Shown here: positions 43,646-52,431 of the stretch, piece after piece
Layout of the letters: every line of letters starts with the position of its first letter
Position numbering within the stretch: the stretch's first letter is position 1
Assembly: GCA_024711295.1 (NCBI GenBank)
Contig: JANJTB010000023.1
Span: forward strand, 1-64,000
Direction of reading: 5' to 3'
Source of the DNA: a bacterium
Lineage (GTDB): Bacteria > Bacteroidota > Ignavibacteria > Kapaibacteriales > UBA2268
DNA: 64,000 nucleotides
The notes under the pieces: generated by a model
What the model saw: the letters and a program-made list of their open reading frames with translations, nothing else
Databases searched by the model: none
Told to the model about the DNA's origin: nothing
Translations under genes and position numbers: made by a program

Positions 43646-46429
43646 ATGAAACGTTCTTACAGATATTTACCTTTACTGATAATTCTTTCATTAGTCATTT
43701 ATTTTACATACGAAGCATACGCTACATCGACTGGTAGAGTTCTTCGTACTTCAACATATGATGGTGGTTGTGGTGGTAGCGGATGTCACGGGACAGGCTC
43801 CAGTAGTTCTACTTCTTTATCATTGATAAGTGGTAATTTAACAGTTGACCCAAACACAACAAATAATTTTACAATCAGGGTTTCAAATTCATCCAAAGAA
43901 AGAGCAGGAATAAATATTGCTGCAAAAACAACAATTACTGGTTCAACAAATATCGGAAATCTTGAAGCTCCCGTTGGTTCAGGTTTGCAGGTTCTTGTAG
44001 ATGAGTTAACACATGTAAGTCCAAAAGCAATGTCGAATGGAAATGCAGATTTTGATTTTACCTGGAAAGCTCCTGCAAAACCCGGCAAATATTACTTAAG
44101 GGCTGCAGGGAATGCTGTAAATAATGACAATACATCTTCAGGTGATCAATGGAATTGGATGACACCTATGGAACTAATTGTAAGGGGCATAGAAATATTA
44201 GAACCAATACCAGGAAATAATTTTTGTGCCGGAAACACAATGACCATCAAATGGAATAGTGCAGGTGTTGAAGATATAAAGATTGAGCTATCAACAAATT
44301 CCGGTCAATCATGGGGCGTTGTATTGAACAATAGCTTTAAAGCTGTTGGTGGTAATTGGACATGGAACATTCCAAATGATTTCCAGCAAGGACCAAATTT
44401 TAGAATTAAATTGTCTGATGTTGCAAATCCTAACATTAGCTCTGAAATGTCTGGAGATTTTGGTATCTATGGTCAATTTTCGATCACCTCCCACCCTACT
44501 TCGAAAGAGATGTGTCCTGGCGAATCTTTGACACTCAGCGTTTCAACTATCGGTACAGGACTGAAATATCAATGGAGAAAAAATGGGTTTAATATACCAA
44601 ATGCAACAGATTCCGTTTTAGTTATTTCAAATGTCAACTCCGGAACAACGGGATTTTATGGCGTGGTTGTATCGTCTAACTGTTATTCACCTATAACAAG
44701 TACAGAAGCTAATATTCAAATTAGAACACCGACATCAATCAGAAAACAACCAACTGAAGTTATAACATGTTTAGGTAACACTCCAATATTTCAAGTTGAA
44801 GCTGATGGACATTTTGTAACTTATCAATGGTATAAAGACAACAGAGCTATTAATAATGCTACTACACCTGAATTAAAAATTCTTGATGTAAAAACTTCTG
44901 ACATTGGAAGTTATTACTGCGAAGTTAAAGGTTTTTGCGGTACTGTGAAGTCAAATACTGTCCCTTTGACAATCAATGAAGCTCCAAAAATTACTACACA
45001 ACCCTTATCCCAAACCACATGTGAAAAAAAGAATATTACATTCAAAATTGTTGCATCCGGTTTACTAAATAATTATGAATGGTATTTTAATAATAATAAA
45101 ATTACATCATCATCAATTCCTGATTTTGTCCTAAATAATGTAGGAGTTCAAAATCAGGGTGAATACTACTGTATTGTAAGAAACAACTGTGGAGAACCTG
45201 TTACAAGCAATGTTGTGCAGTTGACTGTCAACCTATTGCCAAGAATTACAAGTCAACCAAAAAACTTAATGTTAATGGCTGGTGAGCCTGCTGAATTTAC
45301 TGTCATTGCAGAAAATGCCAAGTCATATTTATGGAGAAAAAATGGTACTGCAATTCCTGATGCGAGAGAGGCTACATACAGAATTGAAACTACCACAGCT
45401 GATGATAATGGTGATTATGATTGTCTGGTTACTAATGAATGTGGAAATGTAACGAGTATTAAAGCAAATCTACTAGTAATTGAACCTGAGCCTGGTGCCC
45501 GCATAAAACTGTCATCAGGGTCAATTGATTTTGGTATTACTTATCCTGACGTTGTAATTGATTCTACTTTTGATTCATTTATTAGTAATATTGGCAATCA
45601 AATTTTAAAAATTGATAGTATAAAAATATTAAATGCAATTGACACCCTAAAGTTTTTCGAGTTGTTATCTGAAGGAAGCTATGAAATTGAACAAGATGAG
45701 AGTATACCTATCAACATCAAGCTTACACCGGATTCTTTAGGATTACAAAACGCAAAACTAAGAATATACAGTAATGCTATTAATGATATTGGTGACATTA
45801 ATATTGTTACTAATGTTGCGAAATGGGATGCAATCTCCAACAAATCATTAATTGATTTCGAAGATGTCTTGATAGGCGATTCAAATGAGCTTGGGTTTAG
45901 AATATTTAATCAAAGTGATTTTCCATTAAGTATATCTGGAGCAACAATTAGTTGTGATGATTTTTATTTGTTAAGTCCGGAGATTCCTGCTATTGTTGAT
46001 GCAAAATCAAGCAAAGACTTCTTAATTAAATTTGAACCAACCAAAACTGAAAAATACGATTGTAAAATTGAAATTGATTCTTACAGAACTTTGAAAAAAA
46101 TTACTGTAAAACTATCAGGTGTAGGTAAAGGTACAGGTGTTAATGATTCAGATAATTTGATTAGTAATCTAAGTGCTTTTCCAAATCCTGTTAATAATAA
46201 CCATATTAAATTTGAATTTTCAATACCTGAATCAATGGTCTATGAAGTTTTAATTTCTGACAATTCTGGAAATACAATTTGGAACTACAAAAGTATTTCT
46301 CAAAAAGATAATATAATTGATTGGAATTGCAAGAATTTACAAGGTCACAATATCCCAAGTGGAATTTACAACATCATTGTTAAATCTGACAATTCTATCA
46401 AGAAAACAAAAATTGTTATAATTAAATAA
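43646..46429 (+). CDS. T9SS-secreted multidomain protein: CX4CH N-terminal domain, Ig repeats, ASH-like domains
   Basis: The protein has 927 residues. A signal peptide (about 1-26) leads to a domain with C42-x4-C47-H48 (GGCGGSGCHGTG) and KERAGINIAAKTT, matching choice-of-anchor V proteins, which may hold heme or pair cysteines. A Kre9/Ser-Thr-rich-type domain follows (about 178-265), then four Ig-like domains (about 270-620; QWRKNGFNIPNATDS, QWYKDNRAINNATTP, EWYFNNNKI and LWRKNGTAIPDA, with Cys pairs), and two ASH/HYDIN-like choice-of-anchor D domains (about 625-830). It ends with a T9SS sorting domain (LSAFPNPVNNNHIKFEFSIP, then IPSGIYNIIV). It is a surface or secreted protein; the ligand is unknown. 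Confidence 0.82.
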   Translation: MKRSYRYLPLLIILSLVIYFTYEAYATSTGRVLRTSTYDGGCGGSGCHGTGSSSSTSLSLISGNLTVDPNTTNNFTIRVSNSSKERAGINIAAKTTITGSTNIGNLEAPVGSGLQVLVDELTHVSPKAMSNGNADFDFTWKAPAKPGKYYLRAAGNAVNNDNTSSGDQWNWMTPMELIVRGIEILEPIPGNNFCAGNTMTIKWNSAGVEDIKIELSTNSGQSWGVVLNNSFKAVGGNWTWNIPNDFQQGPNFRIKLSDVANPNISSEMSGDFGIYGQFSITSHPTSKEMCPGESLTLSVSTIGTGLKYQWRKNGFNIPNATDSVLVISNVNSGTTGFYGVVVSSNCYSPITSTEANIQIRTPTSIRKQPTEVITCLGNTPIFQVEADGHFVTYQWYKDNRAINNATTPELKILDVKTSDIGSYYCEVKGFCGTVKSNTVPLTINEAPKITTQPLSQTTCEKKNITFKIVASGLLNNYEWYFNNNKITSSSIPDFVLNNVGVQNQGEYYCIVRNNCGEPVTSNVVQLTVNLLPRITSQPKNLMLMAGEPAEFTVIAENAKSYLWRKNGTAIPDAREATYRIETTTADDNGDYDCLVTNECGNVTSIKANLLVIEPEPGARIKLSSGSIDFGITYPDVVIDSTFDSFISNIGNQILKIDSIKILNAIDTLKFFELLSEGSYEIEQDESIPINIKLTPDSLGLQNAKLRIYSNAINDIGDINIVTNVAKWDAISNKSLIDFEDVLIGDSNELGFRIFNQSDFPLSISGATISCDDFYLLSPEIPAIVDAKSSKDFLIKFEPTKTEKYDCKIEIDSYRTLKKITVKLSGVGKGTGVNDSDNLISNLSAFPNPVNNNHIKFEFSIPESMVYEVLISDNSGNTIWNYKSISQKDNIIDWNCKNLQGHNIPSGIYNIIVKSDNSIKKTKIVIIK

Positions 46430-46439
46430 AGTTTATAAA

Positions 46440-47456
46440 ATGCTTAATGTTGCAGTAATAGGTTGCGGATATTGGGGAAATCACCTTATCCGTAACTTTA
46501 ATTCATCACCTAACTGGAATGTTAAATATATTGCTGACTCAGATTTAAATCAATTAAAAAAAATGTCTGTTCAATATAAAAACATCATTGCAGTCGAAGA
46601 TAGTAATATTATATTTAAAGACAATGAAGTTGAAGCTGTTGTCATTTCTACTCCTGTTTCATCACATTACGAATTAGCAAAGAAATCATTATTGAGTGGC
46701 AAACACACATGGGTAGAAAAACCACTTACCTCATCTTCAGAAGAAGCTCAGGAATTGATTGAAATATCAAAAAGAATGAATAGGTTATTGCATGTTGATC
46801 ACACTTTCATTTATACTCCTGCTGTCAGAAAAATTAAAGATTTGGTTTACAACAACGTTCTTGGAGATATTCTATACTTCGACTCTACAAGGGTTAACCT
46901 TGGATTATTTCAACATGATGTTAATGTTATTTGGGATCTCGCTCCTCACGACATTTCTATATTGAAGTATGTAGTTGGTAAAAAACCGGTATCAGTATCT
47001 GCAACTGGTAAGTCGTTTCATAAATACTCATCTAATGATATACCTTCAATTGCTTTTTTGACCATTGAATTTGAAGACGGCTCAATCGCTCACATTAATG
47101 TCAATTGGATTTCTCCTGTCAAAATAAGACAAATAATTATGGGCGGTTCTTCAAAAATGATTGTGTTCGATGATATGGAAACTGTATCAAAAGTAAAAGT
47201 GTTTGATAGTGGAGTTGAAATAACTCAGAGAGAAGACATTTATGATGTTTTGATTCAATATAGAACAGGAGACATGTATTCACCTGCAATTAAAAATTTT
47301 GAAGCTTTGGCATTTGAGTGTACCCATTTTTATGATTGTATCGTCAATAACATAGAAAGTGAAACAAATGGAGAATCTGGTTTATACGTTGTCAAAATAC
47401 TCGAAGCGGCAGATAAATCTTTAGCTGAAAAGGGCAAACCTGTATTTTTTGATTAA
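46440..47456 (+). CDS. Gfo/Idh/MocA-family oxidoreductase
   Basis: The 338-residue protein has an N-terminal Rossmann fold (VAVIGCGYWGNHLIRNF), VVISTPVSSHYELAKKSLLS, the family motif WVEKPLT with the catalytic Lys, and LHVDHTFIYTPAV. It oxidises or reduces a sugar, probably a nucleotide sugar for glycans, using NAD(P). It follows the T9SS protein by 10 bases. The substrate cannot be told. Confidence 0.88.
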   Translation: MLNVAVIGCGYWGNHLIRNFNSSPNWNVKYIADSDLNQLKKMSVQYKNIIAVEDSNIIFKDNEVEAVVISTPVSSHYELAKKSLLSGKHTWVEKPLTSSSEEAQELIEISKRMNRLLHVDHTFIYTPAVRKIKDLVYNNVLGDILYFDSTRVNLGLFQHDVNVIWDLAPHDISILKYVVGKKPVSVSATGKSFHKYSSNDIPSIAFLTIEFEDGSIAHINVNWISPVKIRQIIMGGSSKMIVFDDMETVSKVKVFDSGVEITQREDIYDVLIQYRTGDMYSPAIKNFEALAFECTHFYDCIVNNIESETNGESGLYVVKILEAADKSLAEKGKPVFFD

Positions 47457-47555
47457 TTAAGTTTTGAAATCTGATTTTTTTTTTGTTAATTTGCTAATAG
47501 TTTTTTTTACAAATTGTAATAAATGACATTTATTCATAGTAGGAGTAAGTACATA

Positions 47556-48146
47556 ATGAAATCAATAAACAACATCTTTTTCCCATTAATTTTAACAATA
47601 CTATTAAGTGTTGTAGTCTTAAATACTAACCTTATTGCTCAGGAATCTGACGATGACTGGAAAGCTAAGGAGCAAGTAGATACCAAATTTCCATATTTAA
47701 AAGATAAATACGAAGATACGCTCAAACTAGGGTTCGAACAGGTGTGGGAAGCAGCAGTCACTTGTATTGATGATATTAATTGTCAGATAATTACCAAGAG
47801 TCCCCGACAAGGCGACGATGGTTTATATAAAGGTACTATTCAATCTGATTTTTGTGTTTTTGCAATTGGAGATACAGTGCTCAAAAATCTAAAGTACTAC
47901 AGCGTTGAAGTGCCATTTATTCGCGGGGGTATTTGGGCTAACGCAAGATTTCAATATAAGATTATTATCAGGGAATTGGAAGATGGTAATTGTTACGTCA
48001 GAATGATAGGTGAAGTTAGCGGAATGGAAAGCCACGTAACAAACAAAGTACATTTTTGGCAATCTAATGGATTTAAGGAATATCAAATGATGGAAAGAAT
48101 TAAAATGAAGCTTGGTTTGCCTCACAATTTCAAAGAAAACCTTTAA
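47556..48146 (+). CDS. Secreted protein of unknown function
   Basis: The protein has 196 residues from the ATG at 47556 (a longer frame starts at 47523). AGGAG at 47541-47545 precedes this ATG. A signal peptide (about residues 3-29; NIFFPLILTILLSVVVLNT) leads to a mature part with ALQ-like cleavage near NLIAQ. The body has GFEQVWEAAVTCIDDINCQI, a pattern seen in small exported proteins of Bacteroidota and proteobacterial DUF3568-type families, and YKIIIRELEDGNCYVRMIGE. No function is assigned. It is monocistronic with a strong terminator. Confidence 0.6.
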   Translation: MKSINNIFFPLILTILLSVVVLNTNLIAQESDDDWKAKEQVDTKFPYLKDKYEDTLKLGFEQVWEAAVTCIDDINCQIITKSPRQGDDGLYKGTIQSDFCVFAIGDTVLKNLKYYSVEVPFIRGGIWANARFQYKIIIRELEDGNCYVRMIGEVSGMESHVTNKVHFWQSNGFKEYQMMERIKMKLGLPHNFKENL

Positions 48147-48172
48147 AAAAAAATTACTAAATTGAATTGAAT

Positions 48173-48213
48173 AAAAAAATCCTGTGATATGATAATTATT
48201 ACAGGATTTTTTT
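48173..48213 (+). terminator. Rho-independent terminator after the secreted protein gene
   Basis: AAAAAAATCCTGT pairs perfectly with ACAGGATTTTTTT across a 15-base loop. The T-run lies on the plus strand, 26 bases after the stop at 48146. Confidence 0.85.
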
Positions 48214-48215
48214 AT

Positions 48216-48252
48216 AAAAAGAAAAAGGGGATGTCATTCAAATGACAACCCC
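48216..48252 (-). terminator. Rho-independent terminator of rpsD
   Basis: On the minus strand GGGGTTGTCATT pairs with AATGACATCCCC (one mismatch), followed by a T-rich tract, 21 bases after the rpsD stop. Confidence 0.85.
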
Positions 48253-48273
48253 GTTAATCATTAAACTTAAATA

Positions 48274-48876
48274 TTATCTTGAATAATATTCAACTACGAG
48301 TGGTAACTCGCACTGAACAGGCACTTCTTCTTTGTGTGGTATGTAAGCTAACTTTGCTGTGAAATCGGCTTTAGATACTTCAAGATACGCAGGTGAATTA
48401 ACGTTACGTATAGAATCTTGAATAATATCAATTTTTCTGCTTTTTTCTTTTATTGCAATAATGTCGTTTACTCTTACTTTGTAAGAAGAAACATTTACTC
48501 TTCTACCATTAACTAATATGTGTCCATGACTAATTAACTGCTTAGCAGAATAAAGTGTAGGTGCAAATCCAGCTCTGTAAACAAGTGCATCGAGGCGAGA
48601 CTCAAGCAATTGAACAAGAATATCTGCAGTATTACCTGTTTGAGCAGCAGCTTGTTTGTAAAAGTTACTCATCTGCTTTTCAGACAAATTATATTGTAAA
48701 CGTAATCTTTGTTTTTCGAGCAATTGACGACCGTAGTCTGACTGTTTTGCACGTTTTTTTGTAGCTCCATGCTGTCCTGGAGGATAAGGCTTGCGAGTTG
48801 AAACTTTGCCTGCCTTAGGTGTTAAGCTTAATCCGAGTTTCCTCGATATTTTTACTTTAGGTCCGGTATAATTCAT
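48274..48876 (-). CDS. rpsD: 30S ribosomal protein S4
   Basis: S4 is a primary 16S rRNA-binding protein that nucleates 30S assembly. The 200-residue protein has KISRKLGLSLTPK, the QRLRLQYNLSEKQMSNFYKQ segment, the S4 RNA-binding motif RLDALVYRAGFAPTLYSAKQ, and ISHGHILVNGRRVNVSSYKV. It lacks the N-terminal zinc-binding cysteines of some S4 forms. It stands alone with its own promoter and terminator instead of in the rpsM-rpsK-rpsD-rpoA cluster. Confidence 0.96.
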   Translation of the reverse strand: MNYTGPKVKISRKLGLSLTPKAGKVSTRKPYPPGQHGATKKRAKQSDYGRQLLEKQRLRLQYNLSEKQMSNFYKQAAAQTGNTADILVQLLESRLDALVYRAGFAPTLYSAKQLISHGHILVNGRRVNVSSYKVRVNDIIAIKEKSRKIDIIQDSIRNVNSPAYLEVSKADFTAKLAYIPHKEEVPVQCELPLVVEYYSR

Positions 48877-48935
48877 TATATCCTGCTGTATAAAGTTCTA
48901 AAATACTTTATTTCAACTTTTAAAAATTAGAATTA

Positions 48936-48966
48936 CAAATATATGTATAATTTTCGATATGACAAA
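48936..48966 (-). promoter_or_regulatory. Bacteroidota-type promoter of rpsD
   Basis: On the minus strand TTTG (48963-48966), exactly 19 bases, then TATATTTG (48936-48943) is a full consensus match. It lies 59 bases before the rpsD ATG. A TATTTTTG on the other strand just upstream of deoC may be that gene's -7 element. Confidence 0.65.
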
Positions 48967-49030
48967 AGTTTTTTTATACTTTATTTTTAAATATTTTTGT
49001 AATTATTCAATTTATGATTTGGAATTATTT

Positions 49031-49705
49031 ATGATGATGAACGTATCAGAATTAGCTTCTTATATTGACCATACTATTCTAAAACCTAACTCTTCATACA
49101 AGGATGTAGAAAAATTATGTCAGGAAGCTATTCAATTTAATTTTGCTTCAGTATGTATTCTCCCCCATTATGTAAGCTATGCTTCAAATATTTTGGGGAA
49201 TACAAAGGTAAAAACATGCTCGGTTGTAGGATTTCCTTTAGGAGCGAACTTAATTAGTACTAAACTTGAAGAAACCGAATCTCTTATAGAAAATGGCTGC
49301 GAAGAAATTGACATGGTTATAAGCGTTGCTTCAGTTATAAATGAAGATTATAATTATGTTCAGGAAGAAATTGAGGCAATCACCGAGCTTACACATTGCA
49401 ATGATGGATTGGTTAAAGTTATAGTCGAGACTTGTTTGCTTAATGACTTTCAAAAGATAAAAATGTGTGAAATCGTTAGTAAGGCAGGTGCCGATTTCAT
49501 AAAAACATCAACAGGATTTTCTACTTCGGGTGCAGAAATTAATGATATTTTGTTGTTCAAAAAGCATCTAAGTCCAAACATTAAAATTAAAGCATCGGGC
49601 GGAATCAAAAATTTGGAGCAAGCCTTAAATTTTATAAATGTCGGTGCAAATAGACTCGGAACAAGCTCGGGTAAATCAATAATCGATGAATTAAAAAATC
49701 TATAA
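49031..49705 (+). CDS. deoC: Deoxyribose-phosphate aldolase
   Basis: DeoC cleaves 2-deoxyribose-5-phosphate to acetaldehyde and glyceraldehyde-3-phosphate in deoxynucleoside breakdown. The 224-residue protein has IDHTILKPNSSYKDVEKLC, CSVVGFPLGANL, VKVIVETCLL, and FIKTSTGF, which carries the Schiff-base Lys; KASGGIKN is also typical. The frame extends to 48959, but that part overlaps the rpsD promoter and has no family match, so the ATG at 49031 was used. Its end overlaps the convergent aminotransferase by six bases. Confidence 0.93.
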   Translation: MMMNVSELASYIDHTILKPNSSYKDVEKLCQEAIQFNFASVCILPHYVSYASNILGNTKVKTCSVVGFPLGANLISTKLEETESLIENGCEEIDMVISVASVINEDYNYVQEEIEAITELTHCNDGLVKVIVETCLLNDFQKIKMCEIVSKAGADFIKTSTGFSTSGAEINDILLFKKHLSPNIKIKASGGIKNLEQALNFINVGANRLGTSSGKSIIDELKNL

Positions 49706-50881
49706 AATATCTTTTTTGTAAAGTTTATAATTACTTTTAAAATCAACTAAACACAAAGTAAGATATTGATAATCACTAATCTGGTTGAATAATTGTGCTG
49801 TTATTCTGAACCATATTTTGTTGTCAAATATCATAAAAGGAAGTTCTATATTGTATTTTTTCAAAAAGAACTTCCTTAAGTTTATAGTAGTGTTTTGTGT
49901 TGTAAAGTCAGGCTCAATGTCAAGTAAAAATGTTGACATACATGCATTTATCGAATTATCGGCAACCAAAGTTCCATTTGATTCAGAAATTATCTCCTTG
50001 GCATTTATTATTAAGTTGTTATTATACTCAATTATCTTCCCAGCTCCCATTTCAAAATAAAAATCAATTGCAGAAGAAACAGCGATCCAGGAAGTAGTAT
50101 CTTTAGTACCTTGCCACTCGAACTCCCTTATTAAACCGGAATTATAAAACAAGGAAATAGTTTGTGGGTGAATCTCATTCTTGAACCTATCTGAAACATA
50201 CAAAAATGCCGAACCTTTAGGAGAAAAAAGCCATTTGTGACAATTGCTTGTAAAAAAATCAAAGTTGGCATCTTCAAAGTTTAAATCAAGACAACCTACT
50301 CCATGTGCACCATCAACCAATGTGATGATTCCAATGGACTTGAAAAAAGTAGATAACTCATTAAATGGAAAGACTAATGATGTAGCTGAACTAATTGAAT
50401 CTATTAATGCTATTTTTACCCCTTTTAGGTCAGTATTTTGAATTATATCAAAAATCTGTTGTTTATCCGTCGGGTATGGTATTTCAAGCTGCAACAACTC
50501 GATCCCAAAATATTTTTCGTAATATTTTAAAGTATTAATAACAGCCGGATAAGTATGATTTGTATATAAAATTTTACCATTGATTTTAATTTGATTAATT
50601 AAAAAATTCAGAACGGAATTAACGCCAGTAGTTGCATTATCTACAAAACAAATGTTTTCGCAATTAACATTGATAAGTTTTGCTAACTTTTCTCTAGACT
50701 CCGATATGGCTTTGGGTGAAATCTCCAGAAAGAACTCTAATGGATTTTTTTCCATATTTTTTTTGTAAACACTCTGATACTCTAGTACTTTCAAAGGTGT
50801 AGCACCGAACGAGCCATTGTTTAAAAAGATAATATCTCTATCAATATTGAACAGCTCGAGCAAATCCTTTCCGTAATTCAT
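49700..50881 (-). CDS. Class V aminotransferase-fold PLP enzyme (isopenicillin-N-epimerase-like)
   Basis: The 393-residue protein has FLNNGSFGATPLKVLEY and PLEFFLEISPKAISESREKL, then FVDNATTGVNSVLNFL, VDGAHGVGCLDL with the PLP-binding D190 and H193, and TSNCHKWLFSPKG with the Schiff-base K216. This matches the CefD/isopenicillin-N-epimerase branch of the class V fold, whose members include epimerases, desulfurases and lyases. The real substrate is unknown; a beta-lactam role is not implied. It is monocistronic and convergent with deoC. Confidence 0.85.
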   Translation of the reverse strand: MNYGKDLLELFNIDRDIIFLNNGSFGATPLKVLEYQSVYKKNMEKNPLEFFLEISPKAISESREKLAKLINVNCENICFVDNATTGVNSVLNFLINQIKINGKILYTNHTYPAVINTLKYYEKYFGIELLQLEIPYPTDKQQIFDIIQNTDLKGVKIALIDSISSATSLVFPFNELSTFFKSIGIITLVDGAHGVGCLDLNFEDANFDFFTSNCHKWLFSPKGSAFLYVSDRFKNEIHPQTISLFYNSGLIREFEWQGTKDTTSWIAVSSAIDFYFEMGAGKIIEYNNNLIINAKEIISESNGTLVADNSINACMSTFLLDIEPDFTTQNTTINLRKFFLKKYNIELPFMIFDNKIWFRITAQLFNQISDYQYLTLCLVDFKSNYKLYKKDIL

Positions 50882-51026
50882 AAATTGACCTATTATTTTA
50901 CTAATTAAAGAATATCTGTGTCAAAAACAAAAATAATCAAAAACATCCCAAATTTATCAATTTTTATGTATAAATAACGTTTTAAATAATTTATATATTC
51001 TAAATCAAAATGGAATTTAAGAAATC

Positions 51027-51902
51027 ATGAAAAAGTTAACTTTATTGATCTTTTGTTTTTTGGTTTTAATTAAAGTAAGTTATTCAAATGAATTAAATCC
51101 ATATTCGAATGACAATTTAGATTTAATTAAACAACAACGTGAAAAGATTAAATCAGCAAAGATTATTGAAAAAAACACATATAGATATTCTACAAATTAC
51201 AATGAAAAAGATATTGATAGTGTGAAAGTAGAAAAATGGCTGATCATTAAAGAGTACTTCAACGATAATGGTCAGCTAATTAAATATCAATCTTATGAAG
51301 GGGATGTTGGACCAATATTTACGATTCAATATACTTATAATGAAGAGGGTTTATTATTGAGTATTCTGGAATTAGATAACTTTAATACAATTATTCAAAA
51401 AAAAGATATCTCTTATGATCCATTCAGCAGAATATCCAAAATTGCTATTACAGGGTTTAATAGCAAACCAATTGAGACAATATATTATGAGTACAATAAA
51501 GAAAGAAGCATTTGTATAGAAACCAACAAAGATTCATCGAATAAATTATCGGGATATAGAGTTCATTTATACGACAAACCTTTTAATAAAATTATCAAAA
51601 CAACAATATTTAATAAGGAAAATGAACTTGATGGAACAATTGTTTTTAATTTTACAGATAATGGAATTTTCAGCAGAGAAGTATATTCAAAAGATATTAA
51701 TGTACCTTTTAATATAAAATATCAGAATGTATTTGATGATAAAGGTCAATTGAAAGAAATAAATAATTTGACATATCCTGACAATTTGGTTGTTAGTGTA
51801 AAACATACTTATAATAATTTTGGGTTAATTGATAATACAACAATGTATGGCAATGATGGAGCAATTATTACTAAGCTTGGATTTGTGTATTTTAATAAAT
51901 AA
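51027..51902 (+). CDS. Secreted protein with YD/RHS-like beta repeats, function unknown
   Basis: The 291-residue protein has a signal peptide (MKKLTLLIFCFLVLIKVSYS). The body contains spaced repeats of the form Y-NEEGLLLSI, Y-DPFSRISKI, FDDKGQLKEI and YNNFGLIDNT, like the YD/RHS repeat units or similar secreted beta-repeat proteins. There is no T9SS tail. It is followed by a lipoprotein gene and a TonB receptor on the same strand, so the three may be one unit. I do not recognise a family. Confidence 0.5.
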   Translation: MKKLTLLIFCFLVLIKVSYSNELNPYSNDNLDLIKQQREKIKSAKIIEKNTYRYSTNYNEKDIDSVKVEKWLIIKEYFNDNGQLIKYQSYEGDVGPIFTIQYTYNEEGLLLSILELDNFNTIIQKKDISYDPFSRISKIAITGFNSKPIETIYYEYNKERSICIETNKDSSNKLSGYRVHLYDKPFNKIIKTTIFNKENELDGTIVFNFTDNGIFSREVYSKDINVPFNIKYQNVFDDKGQLKEINNLTYPDNLVVSVKHTYNNFGLIDNTTMYGNDGAIITKLGFVYFNK

Positions 51903-51914
51903 TTATGGTTGATT

Positions 51915-52406
51915 ATGACAAAAATAATTTTGATTATATTTTTCTTGTTAATTCCAATTTTAGAATCATGTGATGGTGGACTTGCACCACCTCCTGAATC
52001 GGATAAGGCTTTTTTGAATGGGACAATAAGATTTGTAAATGGAAAAGATAATTGGCCTGTAAAAGACTCCGTTATAGCAATTCGTGCTGCAGCATTCAAA
52101 AAAATGCCAGACCAGGACATAATTTTATCAATTTTAAATGGTGATGCATATTTCACAGGTGAGTCTCTTCCACTTTTTGTGGATTCAGTAAATTTTAATT
52201 TTGAAATCAAAGATGCTCCTATTGAGTTAGTGTATATTGTCGCTGTCCAACAGTATTCTGCTGATATATTATCTCAAAGAGTAATTGGAGTATATACCCT
52301 TAGCGGTAACAAAAATCAAGCTTCTTCAATTATGATTGAAAATGGAAAAGAATACAATATCACAATTGATGTTGATTTTAACGACTTACCCCCCATGCCC
52401 TTTTAA
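51915..52406 (+). CDS. Putative small lipoprotein, function unknown
   Basis: The protein has 163 residues from the ATG at 51915; the longer frame would need a TTG. It has a lipoprotein signal (TKIILIIFFLLIPILESC), with Cys at the end as a lipobox (LESC). The mature part is acidic with beta-like segments (FLNGTIRFVNGKDNWPVKDS, then SIMIENGKEYNITIDVDF) and a proline-rich end. It lies 12 bases after the secreted protein and 25 before the TonB receptor, so an accessory role with the receptor is plausible. No homologue was recognised. Confidence 0.5.
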   Translation: MTKIILIIFFLLIPILESCDGGLAPPPESDKAFLNGTIRFVNGKDNWPVKDSVIAIRAAAFKKMPDQDIILSILNGDAYFTGESLPLFVDSVNFNFEIKDAPIELVYIVAVQQYSADILSQRVIGVYTLSGNKNQASSIMIENGKEYNITIDVDFNDLPPMPF

Positions 52407-52431
52407 TAATTAAGAAATAATGAGTTAATAA

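Noticed and set aside
48959-49030. N-terminal extension of the deoC frame
   Set aside because: It overlaps the rpsD promoter, reads as a low-complexity hydrophobic stretch, and the aldolase domain begins after the ATG at 49031.
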